64,000 bases of DNA from Schistocephalus solidus (lineage: Eukaryota; Platyhelminthes; Cestoda; Diphyllobothriidea; Diphyllobothriidae), in contig WEDG01001480.1 in NCBI GenBank assembly GCA_017591395.1, forward strand, positions 1 to 64,000. The letters run 5' to 3'. The translations under genes were made by a program, and so were the position numbers. This document shows positions 28,110 through 39,494 of this stretch, piece by piece. Positions within the stretch are counted from its first letter, which is position 1. Each line of letters begins with the position of its first letter. The notes under the pieces are model-generated. The model did not search any database. It was not told the DNA's origin and was given only the letters and a program-made list of their open reading frames with translations.

Positions 28110-28603
28110 CTTTTCTTACCACTAAGCAAACTGTCCTCAGGATCCTTTAAGATCCGCAATCACGTTAAAGATCTATGACCGGTAGGCAGGAAAAACGGGT
28201 GGTACTGAGGGTATGGTCAGCATTCTTCTTAAAAAATTGTAAGTGCCAGCATCGCTTTCATGATCACAGAGTAGCCTCGCTCCGCCTTCGTCAGTGATCG
28301 ACTGAGGTACTGAATAACACGTTCGCTACCTTCCGGCTGCTGATGCTGAGAAAGGATGGCCCCTATTGCGTCGTCACTAGCGTCATTGTCTAAGGCAGAC
28401 TTTTCAGCATCGTTACAAATGTCAGAGAACAATAAAATTAGGGTAAAGTACAGTTTATCTTTCAGCGTCTGGAAGCTAGTTGTACAATCAGCAGCACACT
28501 CAAACTTGAAGTTTTTCAGAGTTAGCTCATGGAGCATCCCTGCAATGTGCGCATAGTATTTGATATATCTTCTGTAGTGGTCTTGAAAGCGGGGATGGGC
28601 CAA
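28110..28603 (-). pseudogene. Gypsy RNase H domain
   Basis: YRRYIKYYAHIAGMLHEL starts the block. ALDNDASDDAIGAILSQ (28405-28355) is the RNase H core with its Asp, and VIQYLSRSLTKAERGYS follows. This is a good open stretch of about 124 codons that decays below 28229. Confidence 0.85.
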
Positions 28604-29341
28604 TAGCGAATTTAACTGACCTTTATGTCATCGGTTTCTATTCCAGTCATGGATACCACATGTCCTAAGAACTTGAATCGCGGCCCAAAGTGCATCGTCT
28701 CAAGCTCGTAGAGACCTAAGGAAGCTGCGAAATCAGTCTTTTCCCTTCCAGTGGGTCGTACTTCTACTTTCCAGTACCCGGAAGCTATATAAAGCGTCGA
28801 AAAAAAACAGTATTACCGGTGAGGGTGTCAAGGGTCTTGTCACTTCGTGGAAGGGGAAAAGAGTCCTTCTTAGTCAGCGTTGATTTCCCTATAGTCAATG
28901 CGTAGCCACATTGAACCGGCCTTCTTTCTTGCAAGCACTATCGGAGACGACGACGGCGAGTGAGAAGGCCGAATAATATTATGGCTAAGCATATTACTAC
29001 TAAGAGCATTCAATTCTTTCTAGTAAAAGATTGGAAGCCGTCTAGGTGGGACCCTGATGGGTCACGCATCCCCCTCTGTCGTTACAATACTCCGTCACAT
29101 TCGTCCTACCCGTGGGCTTACCATCCCAGTCAAATATATCCTTAAACTCGTCTATTAAATCACCTAGCCTTCTGGCGTTGTTCTGGCCGATATGGGCCGG
29201 GCTGATTTCCTTAACATTAACGGTGACTGTACAAGTAGATAGCCTGCAAGGTTTGGGAAAAAGTCTACGAAATGGTACATTGACAAAGGACGTATGCAGG
29301 AGACGAATACCAAAGTTGAGGGAACATTTAAACTTATTCAA
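28604..29341 (-). pseudogene. Gypsy reverse transcriptase, active site deleted
   Basis: The N-terminal block LIDEFKDIFDWDG (29160-29120) and later blocks TKKDSFPLPRSDKTLDTLTG, LYIASGYWKVEV and GLYELETMHFG (28875-28690) are present. The text then jumps to PRFKFLGHVVSMTGIETD. The stretch that should hold the Tyr-x-Asp-Asp active site, about 80 codons, is missing. Confidence 0.8.
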
Positions 29342-29359
29342 AAGTCAATGTGTATGATA

Positions 29360-29900
29360 TAATCCCAGGCTATGTTTGGGGACACGATAAACTCGTGGTT
29401 AAAGATAACTCCTGAGAGGTAAAGAGAAAATTCTACCAAACCAGTAAGGCTAAGATTAGCGCCATTAGCCGTAAGAAGAGTAATATTAAGCTTATCGTTA
29501 TCCCTCATGCTCGCCTGAAACTATGAAAAAAGCTGCTGACGTAGTAGAGGGCAACCAGCGGCGGAATCTAATAACCACGAAAGACGAGCATTGCCTACAA
29601 CACCCTTAACCAAAGGATAGTTTGTAGAATCTAGGCATGAAACAACTTTGCTAGGCACAATATAGACCTGACAATCGCTATCCTTTGGGCCGATGGCAAT
29701 GGCTTGAACAGGGCGGCGATTCTGTGGACCGGGAGTTTGGCGACGCCAGGCATTCCGGTGAGTTGAGTAGGGAACCACATGAGCACGGACTGCAGAGCCT
29801 CTGCAAGCCTTCGTCCGCAGAGGTGTGTTGGCGAACGCTGGCAACTCCTTGGGGTGGGGGGGGGGGGGGGCGTGAGGGAGTGCCACTGGCATGAAGCAAC
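29360..29900 (-). pseudogene. Gypsy gag-end/protease region
   Basis: ARLSWLLDSAAGCPLL (29600-29553) holds the Asp-Ser-Ala active-site triad of a retropepsin. Downstream NGANLSLTGLVEFS and FIVSPNIAWDYIIHIDF (29490-29365) complete the fold. The upstream part is Pro-rich and contains a run of G on the plus strand at 29855-29870. The phrase around 29887-29918 repeats 29635-29663, so a local duplication may exist. Confidence 0.75.
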
Positions 29901-29919
29901 TTCGTTAGGCACAATGGAC

Positions 29920-30055
29920 GGACAAAAATATAATCTGTGCAGAATTTTCTACCAAAAGATTCTTAACCTTGGAAACTGAAATTTAACGTCAAACTTCAGT
30001 TTCCAAGGTTAAGAATCTTTTGGTAGAAAATTCTGGACAGATTATATTTTTGTCT
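29920..30055. repeat. Near-perfect long hairpin
   Basis: Arms of about 61 bases (29920-29980 and 29995-30055) are reverse complements with one or two mismatches, around a 14-base loop. It lies just beyond the gypsy gag end. It could be a palindromic MITE or a small-RNA source. It has no coding content. Confidence 0.9.
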
Positions 30056-30328
30056 GTTCACCAGCGCACTGGAGGCTTAATAAAAACGAACTGCATTGGG
30101 GGACATACCTAACGCAAATTTTATACTAATATCGTTAGTTTAAATTTTAAGAGGATAAAGCCCGGATGCTACCCTAATAGCAATGAAATACGATTCGAAG
30201 CTCGACCGGTCGTACGTCAATCGTAGCTGGAATTTGATTGCTTGCTAGTGCACCTCGATGACGCGTCGCTAAGGGCGCAAAGAGAATGCGCGCAGCGTTA
30301 TTGGCAAATCGATCGGGCACTGAGCTGT

Positions 30329-31210
30329 TGTAGCGGCCGAGAATGTCAAAGATAGCACACACTGTGGAGTATATCACTAGGACAATCTGTAGCCATATAA
30401 CGTCGGCAGAATCTTTACACACTTCATCATGCACACATGTATAGATATCAGGAGAGAATAAGTGTATAACGTAAGGTATCTATGTTAACAGTAACAAATT
30501 GTAGATAGTAAAAGAGAAATATAAAGATACAAGCGAATACTGGGACTTGTACAATCGATCCGCTTGGAGTGGGAGGTGGTCACGAATGATCAGTTAGATA
30601 CAGGTGGGGAGTGCAGTGCTGTTCGCAAATGTGGATGAGGTTCGTGGAGATGCTGACGGTCAGGGACTTTCGAGACGGTACGACGGTGGTAACGAGGGGA
30701 GATGTCAGCGGTAGGGAAAGAAGGAACACCGGATATCTTCACAGACCATCGATCACACCATTCCCATCCGGGATATGCGCGAAAAGTGTTCTTAGTTCAT
30801 TCAAACAATTCAGTCGGAACTGTGGTTCGTTACATGGCCTCCTTCTGAAATGCAGCACTGTCCTCAGTGCTGTGCGGGTTGGTTTGGTAGGTGTGAAAGT
30901 GTGTGCTCCTCTCCATACCACCGCTGCCACCAATGTAGCGGCCGAGAATGTCAAAGATAGCACACACTGTGGAGTATATCTCTAGGACAATCTGTAGCCA
31001 TATAACGTAGGCAGAATCGTTACACACTTCATCATGCACACATGTATAGATATCAGGAGAGAATAAGTTTATAACGTAAGGTATCTGAGTACAAGTTGAA
31101 ATAGTAATAGAATTATAGAAGTAAAGATACAAGACGAATACTGGACTTCATACACCCATCCGCTTGGAGTGGAGGTGGTCACGAATGATCAGTTAGATAC
31201 CGGTGGGGAG
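30329..31210. repeat. Tandem 604-bp repeat units, locus A
   Basis: The block starting TGTAGCGGCCGAGAATG at 30329 recurs at 30933, giving a 604-bp head-to-tail unit. The second unit continues past 31210 into the left arm of the inverted repeat. Related units lie at 49270-49690 and 50870-51560, and an inverted part lies at 35190-35512. The 30060-30328 stretch before it holds nothing recognised. Confidence 0.85.
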
Positions 31211-33075
31211 TGCAGTGCCACTCGCAAATGCGGGTGAGGGTCGCGAGATGCCGATCAGTCAGATCCTCGAGACGGTATGACGGCGGTAACGAGGGGAGAT
31301 GTCAGCGCTAGGAAAGAAGAACACCGGACATCTTCACAGACCATCGATCACACCACCTTCATCCCGGAGATTCGCGCGCGAAAAGTGTTCCCGTCCATTC
31401 AAACGAATCCAGTCAGAACCGTGAGCTCAATAGACCGTCATTCAACATCACGCGCGCGCCTGTGCCACGCCATTTCGCGCTCGTGCCGCGACGCGATCGC
31501 TTAACTCGCGTACGTGTTCCGTCCATAACCGACCGTCGCTTCTTTGCAGAACGCCTTTTGAGCAGGCCCAAGATGTGAACACTGCAGACGTTCCAGAAAG
31601 GCTTTCGACGATCTACGTGAATACTGCCGTGAATATGAGGAAATGTATCCGGTCGACTATCAAACATGGTGATTCGATCTCTCTAGTTCGGCGTACGACT
31701 CGGACTCAGAGATGATGCGTTGATGCCTGACATATGATGCGGTCGTAGATCGACTGGTCGTTAATCACTCATACTGAAGAGGAACGGTCGTTGAGTTCAT
31801 GAGAATACGGCACAGCGTCGCGCATTCGAGCAGTCTATCCGGAGCATGATCGACGCCGACCTCGACCTTCCCAGTATTTGACGCTACGAACGTTTGCGAT
31901 AGCACGATGTTCAGCTGTGTAATGGGGCAGTGGTGAGCACGTTAATTTACGTCACGTTGAGACCGAGTACTTTTCGATCAGCGCTCATCAGTAGGTTTGT
32001 AAAGTGTTGCAGCTATTTTGCCATTTCTTTGCCATCCCTCTTTCGTGAATATGGTTCGATTATGATTCGACGATCACAGGACGACGCAAATTACTGTTTA
32101 TGCTCGCAACGTTCAGTAGATCTGCGTTCATTCGTCTTCATCGGCATGAAGTTGTTGTTACAGCGCTTTAGGATCAATTATTGTATATTGATCAGTAAAC
32201 ACGTTCGGTCGCACGTCTTCTAAAGTTTGTTCCTTTAAAAGATCGCTTTCGTAGACGGCAGAAAGTTAGTCGTAGTAGGCGATCGCGAAGTTCACAGTAG
32301 TCGATGGCAATACGCAGGTACGCTGGTCGATGGTATTGATGCCACGGCCGTCAGACTAGCATATTCGTGACCTGGTAGAGGTGGCTGCATTGCAGCGCCT
32401 CGCGAGGACTCCAGGATGTCCGCCACGCAGTACCAACCGTCGTCACCGATGTCCAATATTTAAACCACGATGTTGACCGTAGATGCCTGGTATGAAGATC
32501 GTCACGACACCGCCGGGGATTGCACGATAAGACCGCAATCGCGTTAATCCAGTCTCAGGTCAGCGTATACGCTTCGTGGTGGCGATATGCCGTCGTTTGG
32601 CTGATCGCATCTCGCTACCATTTGACGATTCACAACTGCGGTGGGCACGCACACCGTTAAAAGGCATTTTTGCTTCATCTCCTTTCAATGCAGTTATTCT
32701 GGTACAAGTCAATCATCGGTCAGCAGGTGTGCCGCGGAGTGACCATTAATAATGCCGACAAATTACAGTTGGAGAGGGTTTAAAGAATGCCTTTAAGACA
32801 GCGCGACGTCTGCCGCATTGCGAAGGTTACCCTCGAAGAGTTCGACGATTAGTCACATGTAAAGAACATTGTTCACAATACAGTTCGCACAGTCGTAGCA
32901 TTGTGATCGCCAGGTACTGATTAGCATCGCCTGTTGTGGGTCAGCACTGCCTTTGCATTAGAGATGATCCGTCGTGTCGGATGTCGATCAGGATTAGCGA
33001 GCACTTCACTGGTGACAGATTTTCAGATTTATTTTGTGAGCACGTTTGAACACTCTTTTAAACAAAATAAACTTT
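31210..33075 (+). repeat. Left arm of large imperfect inverted repeat
   Basis: Its reverse complement matches 33395-35512 as scattered collinear blocks: 31330-31430 with 35400-35310, 31620-31665 with 35100-35055, 32240-32260 with 34380-34350, 32430-32480 with 34170-34110, 32640-32700 with 33905-33850, 32745-32800 with 33775-33730, and 33030-33075 with 33425-33395. The coding potential of this arm is badly decayed. Confidence 0.8.
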
Positions 33076-33394
33076 AGGTTGAGTCTGTTCGTTCAGACGA
33101 CCTTATCATTGGTAGCACAACTGTCTTTCAGAATCGCCGTCGCTTTAAAGCGTCTCCAGCTGCGGCCTGCAGAAAGAGAAAGGGTACGCGTACGCCAGAA
33201 TCGGATACGACCGCACGAATGGCTCGGACGCGACGGATCCGGAAAAATTCGCCCTCATTTCTTCAACCGCGCAGCGGAACTCTTCTCTGCAGACCACCCA
33301 ACCAGGTAAACGCTTTACGACCCTGGCCCATTACATCTCTGGCGATAATTTCTACCAATGACAAGGTGAATCTCTGCAAGACTGGAGCAAGATA

Positions 33395-35512
33395 ATAAAA
33401 GTTTATTTTGTTTAAAAGTGTTCAAAATTGAGGTATACAAAATAAATCTGAAATCTGGTCCGCAAATTGAAGTCACTGGACTAATCCTGTATCGAGGACC
33501 GGGCAAACTGTCCGCTGTCGGTTCAATGGATCTCCCTCTAAAATGCAAAGGCAGTGAGTGAGTACACAATGGACTTTGAATGCTAATTATGTTAAAGCAT
33601 CGCCAACCAGCTTGATTTTAGAATGCAGGCAAATTGTTGTAGACAATGTTAACAAATTTGACTAATCGTCAAGACTCTTCCCGAGGGTAGCCTTTTAGGC
33701 CCCTTTGCTGTAGGCGATCGTATGCCTTCTTAAAGGCATTCTTTAAAAGCCCTCTCCAACTGTAATTTGTCGGCTTTTTGTGGATTATTTCCACCTATTA
33801 AAAACCCTCTGCGGCAATATGATTAAGCAATTATTGAGCTTTAACTTACCCAGAATAACTGCATTGATAGTGGAAGCAAAAAATGCCTTTTTGTCTTGGT
33901 GCCCACCGTAGAAAGTCGCTTGTAGGCAACCTCATCAGCAAATAGGGCAGAAAAATATGCGATCAGCAAAACTGCTGACGCTTATCGCCACCAAAGGAAG
34001 CCAAATACGTAACCCAGTAAGCTGGTTAATAAATGTGCAGTCTGCCTATCAATTGCTCCCCTGAAGGATTTTTCTGTGACGTCTTCGGTTAAGGCGTCCA
34101 GTTCATCTACGGTCAACATTGGTTTAAATATTGACATGTTGACGACGGTTGGTGCTTGGGTGGCGGATATCACCAACGTTCTCCAGAAGTCGCCGCAATG
34201 CAGCCAATTTCTACCTTTAGGTCATGCAAAATGGCGCAATTTCTGTGTATGGCACCGCATGCACCATCGATGGTAAGCTCTGCCTGATGAGTGCCTTGCG
34301 TTTGGTTCTGTGCAGACCACGTCGCCTTTTCCGGTGGCGCCTACTGCCGTCTACGAAAATTGTCTTTTAAAGGAATAAGCTTACCAGCGTAGGAGGGAGA
34401 CTGTGCGATAGGCAGTGTTTTACTTTGAATCACTGCTTCCCAAATGAATTGTCCTAAAACAGCGGTAACGGTGGTAATTGTTCTTCATACCGATGAGGAT
34501 GAGACGGAGGGCAAGTTTGTGACATAAAACATGTAGATCTATTGGACATTTCGTGTTCCTTCTTGAACGTCCAGTATGAATTCCATCGTCAGACATAATG
34601 AGCTACAACCCTAAAGGAAAAGAAGGGATTAGGAATGTAAAAATAGCTAAATACTTTACAACACTATTGCCTATTAGACGCCTGGTAGGGTCTCGAAACT
34701 GCTCAGTTAACTGTTTAACAAGACGTAAATGAACGTACTCACCACTGCCCATTGCCGTAACCGTTGAAACATCACTTGCTTCACCCAAGAGCGTTCGTGC
34801 GTCTGCAGGAAGGTCCGAGGTCAGCCGTCTGATAATCTTCAGAAGACTGCTCAGATGAATCAATGGTATACGCGAGCGTATTGCCGATGAACTCATAGCT
34901 TCTCGAACCGCTGGTTCCTCTTCAATTGTAGGTGTGCTTGAAGAGTTGATTGCAGCCACGTCATATATATCTGACATCCAACTTATCTCCTCATCAGCAG
35001 AGGAAATCTCTGAGTCCGAGTCGTCATACGACGAACTAGAGGAAGAGGTCAGATGCCATGACGATGAAGATGAGTCGACCGGATACATTTCCCTCATATT
35101 CTCGGCAATTTGACGTAAATCATCCAGAAAGCCTTTCTAAGAACGTCTACTTAGTGTTCTCTTAGACACTGCTCAAAAACATTCTGCAAAAAGCAAAAAC
35201 GGTCAGTATAGACAGAACAGGGGTACAGGCAGTTAAGCGACCGCGTCGCAGCACGAGAGCGCAGGAAATGGCGTGGCACGGCGCGCGCGTGATTGACAGT
35301 GTAACGAACCACAGTTCCGACTGAATTGTTTGAATGAACTGGGAACACTTTTCGCGCAGATCCCGGATGGGAATGGTGTGATCGATGGTCTGTGAAGATG
35401 TCCGGTGTTCCTTCTTTCCCTACCGCTGACATCTCCCCTCGTTACCGCCGTCATACCGTCTCGAAAGTCCCTGACCGTCAGCATCTCCACGACCCTCACC
35501 GCATTTGCGAAC
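33395..35512 (-). repeat. Right arm of large imperfect inverted repeat
   Basis: Better preserved than the left arm. It ends on the right in 604-bp-unit sequence (35190-35512), so the unit forms the outer termini. The symmetry centre is near 33,240-33,360, and the 320-bp middle has no recognised content. Confidence 0.8.
34603..35140 (-). CDS. Unrecognised acidic, serine-rich protein segment in the right arm
   Basis: Open for about 175 codons. Order: a short helix-like start ([20 protein letters not shown]), a Ser run, an acidic Ser/Asp/Glu stretch ([17 protein letters not shown]), then a less biased part ([20 protein letters not shown]). A minus-strand donor-like GTGAGT follows GGCAGTG at 34742-34737. 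AG-ending acceptor-like sites lie near 35138 and 35184. Both are matched in the left arm, so this may be one exon of a multi-exon gene. The family is unknown. Possibly a transposon protein; function cannot be stated. Confidence 0.45.
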
Positions 35513-35576
35513 AGGACGCAACGCCAAGTGTTACTGTTGAGAAGTACAGCGAAGCTTTACCCAAGGCCCAATTATC

Positions 35577-36310
35577 ACATTTTGGATAAGGATCTGGTAA
35601 AGCATCTTTGAATGGCTTCTATTTTGTTTCGGCCATTTGATGGCATTATGCCAAAGAAAATTGAACAGTAATCAAGGAGAGGTAAAACGTACATTTTATA
35701 TAGTCCTGTCTTTAGGGCAGGTGAGAAAAATGTTTACAAATGAATCCGCATAGTCCAGTGGCTTTTGGTGATATTTGTTTAACGTGGGGAGATAAATCAA
35801 GAGTATTTGTATAGCTAAGACCTTAGTCTTTTATTGATGTTGTTTTGGTTATTTTCTGATTGTTGAAAATTAAGGGAGGAAGTTTTTGTGGACCAAAAAT
35901 CAGGAGATGACATTTACTTGGAGAGAATGGCATTTGCCATAGAGTACTCCATTCGCTTAGTTTTTTAAGATCATTTTCAATCGTTCTATGCATACTGGCT
36001 ACTGTATGCTTGTTACATGCATATGCAAGTTTTAAGTCGTCCGCATATAAAAATGTTTTAGTTGACGTTGATATAGAGGATAAGTCGTGAATGTATATAA
36101 GAAATAGGAGGGGACCTAGGATAGCCCCCTGAAGTACTCCACTACTAAAAGGAGATGGTTCTGAGACCACGTTTTGAATTTTTACTACCTGATATCGGTT
36201 TTGAAGGTAAGATTTTAGAAAGTCGAGAAGAGGAGACCTAATCCCATGACTTATTAGCTTCACTAGAAGCCGTTTATGGGGGACTTTATCGAACGCTTTT
36301 TTTAGGCCAT
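35577..36310 (-). pseudogene. LINE RT fragment, tandem unit 1
   Basis: Minus-strand RT part: GVLQGAILGPLLFLIYIHDL (36145-36085), catalytic FLYADDLKLAYA (36062-36025), then a C-terminal part YKMYVLPLLDYCSIFF in another frame (35705-35655). A stop (TAA) replaces Leu in SIKDLGLSYT near 35825. It is duplicated as the next unit. Confidence 0.85.
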
Positions 36311-37280
36311 CACATTTGGATAAGGATCTGGTAAAGCATCTTTGAATGGCTTCTATTTTTTTCGGCCATTTGATGGCATTATGCCAAAGAAAATTGAACA
36401 GTAATCAAGGAGAGGTAAAACGTACATTTTATATAGTCCTGTCTTTAGGGCAGGTGAGAAGAAATGTTTACAAATGAATCCGCATAGTCCAGTGGCTTTT
36501 GGTGATATTTGTTTAACGTGGGGAGATAAATCAAGAGTATTTGTATAGCTAAGACCTTAGTCTTTTATTGATGTTGTCTCGGTTATTTTCTGATTGTTGA
36601 AAATTATGGGAGGAAGTTTTTGTGGACCAAAAATCAGGAGATGACATTTACTTGGAGAGAATGGCATTTGCCATAGAGTACTCCATTCGCTTAGTTTTTT
36701 TAAGATCATTTTCAATCGTTCTATGCATACTGGCTACTGTATGCTTGTTATATGCATATGCAAGTTTTAAGTCGTCCGCATATAAAAATGTTTTAGTTGA
36801 CGTTGATATAGAGGATAAGTCGTGAATGTATATAAGAAATAGGAGGGGACCTAGGATAGTCCCCTGAAGTACTCCACTACTAAAAGGAGATGGTTCTGAG
36901 ACCACGTTTTCGAATTTGTACTACCTGATATCGGTTTTGAAGGTAACATTTTAGAAAGTCGAAAAGAGGAGACCCAATCCCATGACTTATTAGCTTCACT
37001 GGAAGCCTTTGATGGGGGACTTTATGGAACGCTTTTTTAGGTCAAATTATATCGTAGCTACCGTGTTTCCGTCATCTCTGTTACTTGAAACGAATTCAAG
37101 GAAGGTGAGATGGCAGGACTGACATGACTTTTTAGGTAAGAAAGCGTGTTGAGAGGAAGGTATGAGGTTAGCGTTCGTTAGAAAATTTAGCATTTGGTTC
37201 GAAATAATTTTTCGAGGACATAGAATCGTGACTTGAATAACGCCACTCGTGATCGGCTATTACCTTAAAATACCTTCTGG
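36311..37280 (-). pseudogene. LINE RT fragment, tandem unit 2 plus upstream RT
   Basis: Repeats the previous 734 bp with the same stop, then continues upstream into earlier RT blocks (QHAFLPKKSCQSCHLTFLEF near 37160-37100). The shared stop shows local DNA duplication of a dead copy. Confidence 0.85.
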
Positions 37281-37284
37281 CTGC

Positions 37285-37690
37285 GGTTAGATAAGTAGGA
37301 ACCAATGAAGTCAAGGAGAGGAGGCCGGATGCCGAGGGTTTCCAGTTTTACGAAAGGCGTTTGTGTGGTACCTTGTCAAAGGCATTGGTCAGGCCAAAGT
37401 AGATCACAACCACTGACTGCTTCTTTTTACAAAGGGAAGTGATGAGGTTAAGAAAAGCTAAGGGACAAACGAAGGATGATCTTCCAGGTAGAAAACCATA
37501 TTGCGAGTCGCTTAAAAGCTTATTTTATAGGCAAATGTTGAGAATTTGATTAAAAATAATTTTTTCATGAAGTTTTGCTAGAGCCGGGGTTTTGTAAACG
37601 CCTCGATAATTATTTACATCCGAACGAGATCCCGTCTTGAAGACAGAAATAATTAAAGATGTATTCCATGAGTCAGGAAAGAATCCGTTC
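37285..37690 (-). pseudogene. LINE RT N-terminal fragment
   Basis: Blocks NGFFPDSWNTSLIISVF (37690-37640), YGFLPGRSS (37500-37475) and VVVIYFGLTNAFDKVPHKRL (37410-37350). It belongs to the same family as 54452-57835 but is diverged, and it is joined head-to-head with the next element. Confidence 0.8.
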
Positions 37691-39490
37691 TAAATCTACT
37701 AACCTCTCTTCGTAATGATCATCTCTCTGTGGTAGTTATCTATTTTGATCTAAGTAAGGCATTCGATAAAGTCTCTCATAAACGACTTCTAGCAAAACTA
37801 GAAGCTATAGGATTTCGTAGTCCCCTTACTGACTTTATTAGATCATACCAAAATGATCGAAAGCAAAAAGTTTTAGTAGGGTCCTCATACTCAAGTGCTA
37901 CCCCGATTGTTAGTGGTGTCCTTCAAGGTACCGTATTAGGTCCTTTGTTGTTCTTACTGTATATAAATGATATTTCATCGATAGTTAAACATTCTCAATC
38001 TTTTATTTATGCTAATGACTTCAAATGCGTGTATTCCTTCTCTAACTATATGACCTAACGGTGCCTAGAACAAATTCAATCAGACTTAAACGCTCTTTCG
38101 GCCTGGAGCTCCACATGGCTAATGCAGTTCTCACCTACTAAGTGTCGCTACATGAGTTTTGGGCCTGTAAGGCTGCCGAAACCTCTTATCTTTGAAGGTT
38201 GCCCTATGATTGAATGTTCCTCCATCAAGGACTTGGGCTTAAGCTACACCAATAAATTAGATCTTTCGCCTCGTGTCGATAGAATTACGGCCAAAGCTGC
38301 TGAGATTTGCGGCTTTATTTCTTATAATTTCTTCCTTCCTAAAATTAAATTAAGACTTTATCGTATGTTTGTACTTCCAATTCTTGAATTTTGCTGTCCT
38401 TTCTTCGGTTTAATGAACGAATCTTGCCGTTCAAAAAATTGAAAATTTCCAAAGACATTTCACAAAAAAACTCCTATTTCTGACTCTTTCAACTACTTCC
38501 TTCTCAACAAGATGCCAGCTAATGAAGCTAAAATTTCTTTGGGTGAGGAGACTTAAAGCAGGCTTTTGTCTCCTTTTCCGACTAAATAATAGTTAAAATC
38601 TCCCCAAGGTTTCTGTCATTACCCCCGTTAGTCTTACTTATAACCTTAGAAATTCTGCACTAATTATACTTCCCCCTGCATCCTCCACGCGTAAACGATC
38701 TCTATTTTTTGCTTCTAGGTATAGTTTTCTTTGGAATAACTTGCCAATTGAAATTAGGTCGTTAACTAGTCTATCTGCATTCAAGCGAAGACTGCACATT
38801 TATCTTGAAACTGATTCTATTAACCTTTTATTTTCCTCATCATTTTCCAGAAGCTTTCCCCATAACTCGGAGAAAGGACCATCGGGAATTTAAGTGACCC
38901 TCTCGAAACTATATTCTCGCTACCTCGAGTCGCCTATGAACTATGATGTCTCCTTAATTTACCAGTCATTCAAACGATGACGTCATTCGGACGTAAACAT
39001 TCGGTGGTCCACAGTCTAAAATTCTACCGTTTTTTTGGATACTATCCATCATCAGAATTCAATTCTGGATCCTAAGATGCTGAGGACTTAAGTTCATTGA
39101 CGCATTTTCATGAGATTTTGTTTCATACGCCTAAGTGATCCAGAATGAATCACCTCGACGTTTCATTATCTCATTCTGAAATGCTACTACAGTATTACCC
39201 TACTCTACCACCTGACCATTTTTCCTAAGCAGTTTTTTTCTCCTACCTGCTATTCAAAAATGAAGGCCTATTGAACTCTGCCTCCATTTTTATGGTAGGA
39301 GTTTTTTTCACTGCCTATTTTTTCAAGTTCACCATTAATTTTAAAACATCGCTAACTGTTGACATAGCAGGACAAGTTATGTATTTGTACATTTTATCTG
39401 CACACATTGTCATAACTTTATTTCGTTACTAATTTTTGCTTAGACAGTGCCTTGCCGGTGCTAACCAAATATCAATTCTAAAAAAGAGTA
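37690..39490 (+). pseudogene. LINE RT C-terminal part and 3'UTR
   Basis: VVVIYFDLSKAFDKVSHKRL starts the RT. SGVLQGTVLGPLLFLLYIND (37913-37970) follows, and the catalytic motif reads FIYAND (38005-38020) instead of YADD, so it is inactive. After a TAA at 38594-38596 the frame stays open for about 98 codons to a final TAA near 38890. The 3'UTR (38891-39490) matches that of the elements ending at 48340 and 53855. Confidence 0.9.
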
Positions 39491-39494
39491 TATG

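Larger units (their letters stand above)
26230..29900 (-). mobile_element. Ty3/gypsy LTR-retrotransposon relic
   Basis: Domains read right to left on the minus strand as protease, RT, RNase H and integrase, the gypsy order. Both LTRs are unidentified. The element carries many stops and frameshifts, has a deletion that removes the RT active site, and is interrupted at 27437-27735. Components are listed separately. Confidence 0.9.

Noticed and set aside
30329..31210. CRISPR-like or satellite array
   Set aside because: Only two units are present at this locus, each about 604 bp, with no short spacers. The sequence is eukaryotic.
31930..32223. Open frame of 97 codons in the left arm
   Set aside because: It is on the plus strand of a decayed arm, and no matching protein is kept in the better preserved right arm.
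34271..34300. Hammerhead core-like CTGATGAG
   Set aside because: No GAAA box or pairing arms at a workable distance.
37285..38890. Head-to-head LINE pieces as a twin-priming inversion
   Set aside because: The two pieces overlap in the RT region (both contain the AFDKV block) and differ there, so they come from separate copies.
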